The notes beneath the pieces are model-generated. The model worked only from the letters and a program-made list of their open reading frames with translations, was not told the DNA's origin and searched no databases. A DNA stretch of 39,475 nucleotides from positions 1-39,475 of the forward strand of contig JAKSBQ010000212.1 of NCBI GenBank assembly GCA_022361075.1. The letters run 5' to 3'. Position numbers and translations under genes: made by a program. Position 1 is the first letter of the stretch. Each line of letters opens with the position of its first letter. This document shows, one piece after another, positions 33,271-39,475 of the stretch. This DNA is from Opitutales bacterium (lineage in GTDB: Bacteria > Verrucomicrobiota > Verrucomicrobiia > Opitutales > JAFGAQ01).

Positions 33271-34935
33271 TCACTCGATCACAATATTGTCCACACCTTC
33301 TTGACTCAGGTCGAAGTGATCCAAAGTAATCGGCGTTCCACCAATCGTAACATTTCGGAAGGTAATATCACCTACCCTTCCTGGGAAAGGTCCTGCTCCC
33401 TCGGGTGCCCTGTAATTGGCAAAGATTTCACTTGAGTGAAGAACCGGACCATCGATCGAAATGTTCTCAAAAACGATGTCATAAATACTACCCGGAGGAT
33501 CTCGATCTTCGTCCTCAGCCCAGGTCGTCAGGCGAAACACCCTCCACACAGGGCCCTCAACACGAATGTCTCGAAAAACAATATTTCGAATATCACCCGG
33601 ACCTGATTTTCTAGACCCGAAAATCGCCCGGTTATTGGCCTCTCTCACATGATCACATTGTATGACATCAATGTCATGAATGAATCCTCCTCCCTGATCA
33701 TAGGGATCGCCTCCCCATGAGAATTGGAAAACCGCCCCGTTGCTACCCTGCCAAAACACACAGTTTTCGATGTGCACATCATCGGGTCTCACATAGATGG
33801 CATCATCATTACAGTGGAAAAAGCAGTCAAAGACTGTTGTATTCGCCTGACCAATCGTGCTAACACCGTCTGAATTGTGATGCCATGCGCCCACCATCTT
33901 CACGTTGTGAATTGTAATCGGAACCCCCGTCAGGCGAAGGTAAAAATGCCCGGGATCAACTAGAGTAACCCCTTCAACGGTCAAATAATCGCATCCCTTG
34001 CCCGCATAGCGTGCATAACTGTTCCAACTCGTTTTGTTCTGCTCATTCAGCATGTTGATCGAATGGTATTTTAGCCGTTTCCAGTTATTTTTTCTGCGGT
34101 CTTCTTTGAGCTCAAGAATCGTAGAGCGCTGAATCTTTTCACCTGAAATGATGCCGCGTCCGCGGATCGTTACATTTTGGGCCATGTATCCGTGGATAGT
34201 GCCATAGAGCACCGAGCCACCCGCCAGATAAATCGTTTGCCCCGCCTCAACCGGAAACGCGATGCCGACGTCATGCTCTCCGGGCTCAAAACGGATCACC
34301 CGAGCTTTACGAAGTGCTTCTGGATTAGCCCGCGGATCTTTCCCCGCACCGATCGAATAAACTCCCTCGTCACCAGCCTTAGGAACTAACAACTCCAACG
34401 GATTCGCAAAAATGTGGAGCGGATTGAGGTAGTCATTGTTTAGGATGATAGACAGCTTTAGCGGTTCTGATATTTCGAAAGTAAGACTGTCACCATCTAG
34501 AATTCCCTCAACTCCATCTGAAGTCGGCAGAATCTTGGCGGTTTCAATTTTTCCAGTCAGCGACTTCACACTCACTGAGACATCGCCGCTAAAAGAGAAA
34601 TTGGTAAACGATACCGACTGCCGCAACACACCTTCATTTGTCAGTTCCGGTTTCCGATCCCCCAGGTAATGCGACTTCATCACCGGATTACCAAGAACAC
34701 CTCGCGTCACTTCTTTTCGGATGTGTTCATCAGCTGGATCATCGGAAACGTTTTCGTATACGAAACTAGACAAAGTTTTTCCGTCTTGAACAACTCTGAC
34801 TTCATATAGATCTGAAGGCAAAATCCCCTCAGGTCCGGGGTAAACTTCTACTTGTGATAAAAGGATTGTCGGTAACATCAATGCAGCCGAGACAATCCAT
34901 GACTTCATATTATAACGATACTTGGGGGTAGTCAT
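33271..34935 (-). CDS. Exported right-handed beta-helix protein, GH28/GH49-like
   Basis: This 554-aa protein has an N-terminal signal (KSWIVSAALMLPTILLS), a beta-sandwich-like N-domain (about 30-200) and a parallel beta-helix (about 225-554). The catalytic-type motifs are N354-S-D356 (HHNSDGV) and D377-D378 (CNDDAIYV). Their 21-residue spacing matches the NTD and DD motifs of GH28 polygalacturonases. The GHG histidine expected about 21 residues later is replaced (GSNG, Asn399), and no RIK motif is obvious. Activity on a polysaccharide is therefore plausible but the specificity differs from pectin hydrolases; a GH49-like enzyme is an alternative. ATG 34908 is another possible start. Confidence 0.8.
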   Translation of the reverse strand: MTTPKYRYNMKSWIVSAALMLPTILLSQVEVYPGPEGILPSDLYEVRVVQDGKTLSSFVYENVSDDPADEHIRKEVTRGVLGNPVMKSHYLGDRKPELTNEGVLRQSVSFTNFSFSGDVSVSVKSLTGKIETAKILPTSDGVEGILDGDSLTFEISEPLKLSIILNNDYLNPLHIFANPLELLVPKAGDEGVYSIGAGKDPRANPEALRKARVIRFEPGEHDVGIAFPVEAGQTIYLAGGSVLYGTIHGYMAQNVTIRGRGIISGEKIQRSTILELKEDRRKNNWKRLKYHSINMLNEQNKTSWNSYARYAGKGCDYLTVEGVTLVDPGHFYLRLTGVPITIHNVKMVGAWHHNSDGVSTIGQANTTVFDCFFHCNDDAIYVRPDDVHIENCVFWQGSNGAVFQFSWGGDPYDQGGGFIHDIDVIQCDHVREANNRAIFGSRKSGPGDIRNIVFRDIRVEGPVWRVFRLTTWAEDEDRDPPGSIYDIVFENISIDGPVLHSSEIFANYRAPEGAGPFPGRVGDITFRNVTIGGTPITLDHFDLSQEGVDNIVIE

Positions 34936-35004
34936 AGTATTTTACTTTTAATTGGGTTTCTGATCTAGAAACAATCCAAATATCCACAATCGAACGCTTT
35001 AAAA

Positions 35005-35010
35005 TTGACA
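35005..35010 (+). promoter_or_regulatory. TTGACA -35 element of the metal ABC operon
   Basis: This is a consensus -35 hexamer 48 bp before the binding-protein ATG. The 18-bp palindrome begins 14 bp after it and would cover the -10 region, the usual arrangement for repression. The same bases could be misread as a TTG start codon in frame with the gene, which would place the operator inside the coding region; that is unlikely. Confidence 0.5.
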
Positions 35011-35024
35011 AAGGATTTCCTCAA

Positions 35025-35042
35025 ATGTAGCACAAGCTACAT
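35025..35042. promoter_or_regulatory. Metal-type operator, copy 3 (ATGTAGC-N4-GCTACAT)
   Basis: ATGTAGCACAAGCTACAT is an 18-bp palindrome with perfect 7-bp arms, identical in both arms to copy 1 at 21252. It ends ten bases before the ATG of the metal-binding lipoprotein gene. It is likely the site of a DtxR/MntR/TroR-type repressor. Confidence 0.72.
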
Positions 35043-35052
35043 AAAGTATTTT

Positions 35053-36054
35053 ATGAACCATTGTTTCGCAAAGATTATCGCTCTCATTTTCCTCCTTATT
35101 CTGGGTATTTTTCATCAAGCGTGCTCACCCGTAGAATCCGATAATGCAAAAGTTTCCGGAGGAATACCTTACCAAATCGTCACTACAGTTGGCATGATCA
35201 CGGACGTTGTTCAAAATGTTGCGGGTGATCGAGCAGAAGTGAACGGTATCATTGGCGAAGGCATCGATCCTCATCTCTACAAACCCACGACATCTGATAT
35301 CAAAACACTACAGTCAGCCGACATAGTCTTCTACAACGGATTGATGCTTGAAGGCAAAATGGGCGACGTTCTGGTTCGCGTCGCGAGAGCCGGAAAACCC
35401 GTGCTTGCAGTTACCGAGGAAATCCTCTCAAACGGAGACTATGTCATAACTGATGAAACCGATCACTTCGACCCCCACGTATGGATGGACGTCAGTGGTT
35501 GGTTAAAGGCGGTCGATCTCATCGAAAGAGGGCTTATCGAATACGATCCCGAAGGAAAAGCTATTTACCTCGCTAACGCTGCGAAATACCGTGAACAGCT
35601 TTCAGAACTCGACGCCTATGCAAAAAAGAGCATCCAATCGATTCCAGCCGACCTCAGGATCCTGGTCACTGCACATGATGCCTTTAACTACATGGCCCGC
35701 GCCTATGGACTTGAGGTGAGAGGTATACAGGGCGTCAGCACCGAGTCCGAAGCGGGAGTCCGAGACATAGAAGAATTAGTAACGCTTCTCGCAAACCGCA
35801 AAATTCCCGCCATCTTCGTAGAATCTTCAGTGTCCGATAAAAACATCAAGGCTCTAGCCGAAGGTGCCCAAGCGAAAGGTCACGAAGTGAAGATCGGAGG
35901 TGAGTTATTCTCCGATGCAATGGGCATATCCGGGACCTACGAGGGAACCTACATTGGAATGATCGATCACAACATCACCACCATCGTGCGTGCTCTCGGA
36001 GGAGAAGCTCCTCAAAAGGGACTTAACGGCAAATTATCAGTAAACTATGAGTGA
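35053..36054 (+). CDS. Metal ABC transporter substrate-binding protein (TroA/ZnuA family)
   Basis: This 333-aa cluster A-I binding protein captures Mn2+, Zn2+ or Fe2+ in the periplasm. It has a hydrophobic signal ending in IFHQAC; Cys22 probably carries the lipid, although His at -3 is atypical for a lipobox. Metal-ligand motifs are DPHLYKP (His74), DPHVWMD (His142) and FSDAMG (Asp288). The third ligand is uncertain: the region [12 protein letters not shown] has Arg where Treponema TroA has His. Segments [10 protein letters not shown] and [15 protein letters not shown] closely resemble TroA. ATG 35053 is chosen because the upstream TTG lies before the operator. It overlaps the ATPase gene by eight bases. 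Confidence 0.92.
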   Translation: MNHCFAKIIALIFLLILGIFHQACSPVESDNAKVSGGIPYQIVTTVGMITDVVQNVAGDRAEVNGIIGEGIDPHLYKPTTSDIKTLQSADIVFYNGLMLEGKMGDVLVRVARAGKPVLAVTEEILSNGDYVITDETDHFDPHVWMDVSGWLKAVDLIERGLIEYDPEGKAIYLANAAKYREQLSELDAYAKKSIQSIPADLRILVTAHDAFNYMARAYGLEVRGIQGVSTESEAGVRDIEELVTLLANRKIPAIFVESSVSDKNIKALAEGAQAKGHEVKIGGELFSDAMGISGTYEGTYIGMIDHNITTIVRALGGEAPQKGLNGKLSVNYE

Positions 36055-36874
36055 TGTATTGCAGCAAATGTCACCAACTGGTGACGCTATTGGAGAAGAT
36101 CTTTCCTTTCACCCGATTAACGTTCCTCTGGCGGTACACGATCTGACGGTCGCTTACCATCGCAAACCTGTAATTTGGGATGTCGATCTCGACATACCTG
36201 AGGGAAAACTAGTCGGAGTGGTGGGTCCTAACGGAGCTGGCAAGAGCACTTTGTTGAAAACCTGCCTCGATCTCATCCCTCGTGCGTCTGGGGAGGTCGG
36301 TGTGTATGGAAAACCCTACAAGGAACAGCGACACCTAGTAGGGTACGTTCCTCAACGAGAGAGCGTTGACTGGGATTTCCCCGTGAGCGTACTCGATCTC
36401 GTCGCGATGGGGACTTACAGACATCTGGGATGGTTTCGCCGAGTTGGCGAGAAACAAAAAGCAGCCGCGATGAATGCCCTGGAGCAGGTCGGGATTGCCC
36501 ACTTGGCAGATCGGCAAATCAGTCAACTTTCCGGTGGGCAGCAGCAACGCACTTTTCTAGCCAGGGCCCTTACCCAAAATGCAAAACTTTACTTCATGGA
36601 CGAGCCATTTGCAGCCGTTGATGCTGCAACAGAAGAAGCCATCGTGAAGATCCTGCAACAACTCAATAGTGAGGGAAAAACCTGCATCGTCGTACATCAT
36701 GATTTAGCAACCGTTGCCCGCTATTTCGATTGGGTCGTCCTGCTCAACATGAGGGTTGTGGCGTCTGGACCCACAGAAGAGGTTTTTACAAAAACCAATC
36801 TTGAGAAAACTTACGGCGGTAGCCTAAGCCTTCTCGACGAAGCTGCGCACGCCCTCTCTAGGATTGCTCGCTAG
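36047..36874 (+). CDS. Metal ABC transporter ATPase (TroB/ZnuC type)
   Basis: This 275-aa ATPase has Walker [10 protein letters not shown] (about 60-68), Q-loop [13 protein letters not shown], signature LSGGQQQR (about 161-168), Walker B LYFMDEP (Asp185, Glu186) and H-loop VVHHDL (His217/218). The [21 protein letters not shown] stretch is typical of Mn/Zn-importer ATPases. It powers import through the two downstream permeases. Its start overlaps the binding-protein stop (ATGAGTGA), and its stop lies 13 bases before the first permease. Confidence 0.95.
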   Translation: MSDVLQQMSPTGDAIGEDLSFHPINVPLAVHDLTVAYHRKPVIWDVDLDIPEGKLVGVVGPNGAGKSTLLKTCLDLIPRASGEVGVYGKPYKEQRHLVGYVPQRESVDWDFPVSVLDLVAMGTYRHLGWFRRVGEKQKAAAMNALEQVGIAHLADRQISQLSGGQQQRTFLARALTQNAKLYFMDEPFAAVDAATEEAIVKILQQLNSEGKTCIVVHHDLATVARYFDWVVLLNMRVVASGPTEEVFTKTNLEKTYGGSLSLLDEAAHALSRIAR

Positions 36875-36887
36875 GAAGTATTCGAGG

Positions 36888-38357
36888 ATGAAAATCATTT
36901 CGAAACTCTTTCTGGTTATACTTTTGTCAGGTTTTCAAGCCTTTCATGCATCGGGGGCCTATGTTGGGATTGAAGATAGTGAAACGCTGATTCTGCAAAC
37001 ATCCGATAAGAAATCAGCGATGGATGAGCTACTCAACGTATTGCTGCTCCGCAGCTACAATACACGTTTGGTCATCCTCTCAACAACTACCTTGGGAACC
37101 GCTGCGGGTATTGTTGGAGCCTTCCTGCTGCTTCGGAAACGATCTCTTATGGGAGACGCTCTTGCGCACTCCACCTTACCCGGCATCGCAATCGCTTTTA
37201 TTATTATGGTTTCGTTCGGTGGTAGCGGAAAATCTCTGGCAGGGCTCATCGCCGGAGCAACTCTAACAGGTGTATTGGGCTTATTAATCATGCTCGCCAT
37301 TCGCAACACGACTAGACTCAGAGATGATGTCGCGATGGGGATGGTTTTAAGTGTTTCATTTGGTGTTGGGTTGGCAATATTGGGAGTGATTCAAAATATG
37401 CCTCAAGCCAGTGCTGCAGGGTTAGAGTCTTTCATTTATGGGAAGACAGCTTCGATGGTGATGGCTGATTTCATGACTATAATGGTCGTTGCCTTAGTTT
37501 GCTCGCTGGCTGCGATTCTCATGTTCAAGGAACTTGCACTTCTGTGTTTCGATGATCGATTCGCGGTTGCTGAAGGGTTTCCAGCACTCAGGTTAGACAT
37601 CCTTCTCCTTGTATTAGTCACTACCGTGACCGTGATTGGGCTTCAATCAGTAGGTCTCATTCTGATCATTGCCTTTCTCATCACACCACCCTCAGCAGCT
37701 CGATTCTGGACTGAAAAATTACCTACAATGACTTTTTTATCTGCCGTTATTGGTGCCATCAGTGGTTGGCTGGGAGCTTCGATCAGCGCTCTAGTTCCTA
37801 AAATGCCCGCAGGAGCAGTTATTGTGGTTGTCGCTTCTAGCATCTTCCTTTTCAGCATGTTGTCTGCGCCCAAAAGAGGTGTGGTTGCTCGTTGGATTCG
37901 CTATAAGGATTTAAAGAAAAAAGTAGAACGCCAACACGTGCTCAGAGCAGCTTTTGAACTTGTTGAAGAACAAAAAAACGGCGACTCGATCGTCTCCAAC
38001 TATCCTTTCCCTCTTCAGAAACTTCTGGCAAAGCGCACTTGGAAAGCCCCTAAACTCAACAGAATTCTGAACCATGAACAAAGCATCGGTCATCTGGAGC
38101 GAAGAGCCGACGGGATGCTGCAGCTATCTGAATCCGGATTTGGAGAAGCTGCGAGGATCACCCGCAATCACCGACTTTGGGAAATTTACCTAGTGACACA
38201 TGCCGATATCGCCCCCAGTCACGTCGACCGAGACGCCGACATGGTCGAACACATTCTCGAAGCAGATATGGTGCACCGACTCGAAGAAGAACTCAGGAAC
38301 AGCGGTGCGTGGATCCCCAGCCCACATGAACTGTCAACCCGGACTCAAGCATCATGA
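36888..38357 (+). CDS. Metal ABC permease fused to a DtxR/MntR-like metal-sensor module
   Basis: From ATG 36888 (AGGAAG ten bases upstream) this is a 489-aa protein. It has a signal-like N-terminus and a short periplasmic segment (about 1-50). An ABC-3 permease follows (about 55-330, with LRKRSLMGDALAHSTLPGIA and GLILIIAFLITPPSAARFW). A cytosolic module comes last (about 342-489). That module reads as a winged HTH (LQKLLAKRTWKAPKLNRIL, wing LERRADGMLQLSESG), then NHRLWEIYLVTHADI and RDADMVEHILEADMVHRLEEEL (DtxR dimerisation domain). His428, Asp451, Glu454 and His455 match MntR His77, Glu99, Glu102 and His103 in spacing within one residue. MntR Asp8 and Glu11 appear replaced (by His and Arg in my alignment). 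It probably senses cytosolic metal to gate transport and/or control genes. Confidence 0.88.
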   Translation: MKIISKLFLVILLSGFQAFHASGAYVGIEDSETLILQTSDKKSAMDELLNVLLLRSYNTRLVILSTTTLGTAAGIVGAFLLLRKRSLMGDALAHSTLPGIAIAFIIMVSFGGSGKSLAGLIAGATLTGVLGLLIMLAIRNTTRLRDDVAMGMVLSVSFGVGLAILGVIQNMPQASAAGLESFIYGKTASMVMADFMTIMVVALVCSLAAILMFKELALLCFDDRFAVAEGFPALRLDILLLVLVTTVTVIGLQSVGLILIIAFLITPPSAARFWTEKLPTMTFLSAVIGAISGWLGASISALVPKMPAGAVIVVVASSIFLFSMLSAPKRGVVARWIRYKDLKKKVERQHVLRAAFELVEEQKNGDSIVSNYPFPLQKLLAKRTWKAPKLNRILNHEQSIGHLERRADGMLQLSESGFGEAARITRNHRLWEIYLVTHADIAPSHVDRDADMVEHILEADMVHRLEEELRNSGAWIPSPHELSTRTQAS

Positions 38358-39289
38358 ACTGGACTTCGTTTGACACCTGGATCGTCGTGGTCGGTGCCCT
38401 ATGCGCCGTAGCCTGCACTTTGCCGGGTTGCTTCTTGGTTTTAAGGAAAATGAGCATGATGGGTGATGCGATTAGTCACGCAGTTTTACCTGGTATCGCT
38501 ATCGGTTTTTTGATGACGGGAGCGCGGTCAAGCATACCCATGTTCCTGGGAGCAGCCATAACAGGGGTATTGACAGCGGTTTTCACCCAATGGGTCAGTA
38601 AGTTTGGTAGAGTAGATCGAGGTGCGGCAATGGGGATCGTTTTCACAACTCTGTTCGCGGTAGGACTAATCCTAATCGTGCAAGCTGCAGATCACGTTGA
38701 TCTCGACCCTAGCTGTGTGCTCTATGGGGCAATGGAACTGACGCCACTGGATACTATTGAGGTGCTGGGTGTAATGATTCCACGAGCCGCAATAAGCCTT
38801 AGTATTGTGCTCTTACTGAATCTCTCACTGATCACGTTGCTCTTTAAGGAATTGAAACTGAGCTCATTCGATGAGGGTTTATCGAACACTCTCGGATTTT
38901 CATCCAATCTACTGCAATACCTTCTCATGAGCATGGTGGCAGTCACCACCGTCGCAGCATTTGAAGCCGTGGGAAGCATCATCGTGATCGCGATGTTGAT
39001 TGTTCCTCCAGCTACCGCACTTTTGCTAACCCGCAGACTCATACCCATGATTGTTATTGCAGCTTCAGTTGGGATTTTGTCAGCGATTTTGGGTCATCTT
39101 TCGGCCGTCACCGTACCCAAGCTCTTCGGATATGAAAGCACCAGTACATCCGGATCCATGGCGGCGGCAACTGGTTTTCTGTTCACAATCGCGTGGTTAT
39201 TTAACCCTTCCGAGGGTCTCTTGGTGAAACAATTCAGAAATACTAAGAAGATCAACGAATCGGTCCCTGTTGAAGAATTATCTTCCTAA
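38354..39289 (+). CDS. Metal ABC transporter second permease (TroD/ZnuB type)
   Basis: This 311-aa ABC-3 permease of about nine helices has LRKMSMMGDAISHAVLPGIA near the start and AVGSIIVIAMLIVPPATALL in the C-terminal half, the standard motifs of Mn/Zn/Fe importer permeases. It ends with a short charged tail and lacks the regulator module of its partner. Its ATG overlaps the stop of the fused permease (ATGA). With that partner it should form a heterodimeric membrane channel. Confidence 0.93.
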   Translation: MNWTSFDTWIVVVGALCAVACTLPGCFLVLRKMSMMGDAISHAVLPGIAIGFLMTGARSSIPMFLGAAITGVLTAVFTQWVSKFGRVDRGAAMGIVFTTLFAVGLILIVQAADHVDLDPSCVLYGAMELTPLDTIEVLGVMIPRAAISLSIVLLLNLSLITLLFKELKLSSFDEGLSNTLGFSSNLLQYLLMSMVAVTTVAAFEAVGSIIVIAMLIVPPATALLLTRRLIPMIVIAASVGILSAILGHLSAVTVPKLFGYESTSTSGSMAAATGFLFTIAWLFNPSEGLLVKQFRNTKKINESVPVEELSS

Positions 39290-39365
39290 CCAAAAACAAT
39301 TCCATATTGGATCTCGTCAGTGTTTGAGAGTAGAATAAAATTTTAGGGAAACAGTTTATAAAATC

Positions 39366-39475
39366 ATGTCTGATAAAAAACACATCAAAGTCGATACCAC
39401 CGGACCGATCTGGCTCATCGGGTGGCTTTTCACGCTCGGATTTGCAAAACTCACCTTTGGCAAGGCGTTGTTGGC
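39366..39475 (+). CDS. Small membrane protein, truncated by window end
   Basis: From ATG 39366 the frame is open to the window edge (36 codons): MSDKKHIKVDTTGPIWLIGW followed by LFTLGFAKLTFGKALLA. It has a charged N-terminus and then a hydrophobic segment containing W and G, suggesting a short membrane protein. No function can be assigned. It lies 76 bp after the metal ABC operon and may or may not belong to it. No strong ribosome site or terminator is seen between them. Confidence 0.5.
   Translation, partial: MSDKKHIKVDTTGPIWLIGWLFTLGFAKLTFGKALL

Noticed and set aside
1-39475. tRNA, rRNA, CRISPR, transposase or phage genes
   Set aside because: I looked on both strands for their signatures (clover-leaf ends, regular repeat-spacer units, transposase motifs) and saw none; a computed scan was not possible.

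Overview
The window looks like a chromosomal segment of a Gram-negative, probably marine, member of the Verrucomicrobia (Opitutae-like). The grounds are the TonB-dependent receptor at the left edge, which carries the ELSPF...GYxAxxTLSGTRLRTD start that I associate with Opitutae receptor expansions, a periplasmic-propeller hybrid two-component system, a Tat-exported aldo/keto reductase and a GH28-like beta-helix protein. This assignment is inference; there is no rRNA or other marker gene. I see no tRNA, rRNA, CRISPR array, transposase or prophage gene.

Layout. 1-5.9 kb: a truncated TonB receptor diverges from a 1304-aa hybrid sensor/AraC regulator, a likely glycan-sensing pair. 5.9-14.8 kb: a long minus-strand housekeeping run (aldo/keto reductase, HAD phosphatase, MgtE, GMP reductase, TPR protein, SAM methyltransferase, second HAD phosphatase, and two coupled SPFH/band-7 proteins). 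An inverted-repeat element lies at 12.84-12.91 kb. 15.2-21.1 kb: envelope genes (beta-barrel protein, CPBP protease, DUF748/AsmA-like protein with a lipoprotein, DUF418 membrane protein). 21.2-25.9 kb: a TonB receptor with a CxxC plug, a thioredoxin-like protein, a polytopic membrane protein, a VOC protein and a minimal AraC regulator. 25.9-31.5 kb: an ECF-sigma operon reading leftward (sigma factor, single-pass HEAT-like putative anti-sigma, two DUF4097 SDGD-repeat proteins), followed by a TonB receptor with an abridged plug. 31.6-33.3 kb: an undocumented 45-aa ORF diverging from a DUF2975 / XRE pair with two operator-like boxes, then a 67-aa conserved-looking protein. 33.3-34.9 kb: the GH28-like beta-helix protein. 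35.0-39.3 kb: a TroABCD/ZnuABC-type metal ABC transporter operon. 39.4 kb: the start of a truncated membrane protein.

The most interesting system is a candidate metal-uptake regulon. The palindrome ATGTAGC-N4-GCTACAT occurs just before the metal ABC operon (35025-35042) and before the CxxC TonB receptor/thioredoxin operon (21252-21269, with a second degenerate copy at 21278-21291). The first permease of the ABC operon is fused at its C-terminus to a DtxR/MntR-like module that keeps a His...Asp-x-x-Glu-His metal-ligand pattern. Outer-membrane receptor, inner-membrane transporter and metal sensor may therefore form one circuit, with the sensor physically part of the permease. The fusion and the palindromes are read directly from the sequence; the regulatory link and the identity of the metal (Mn, Fe or Zn) are inference.
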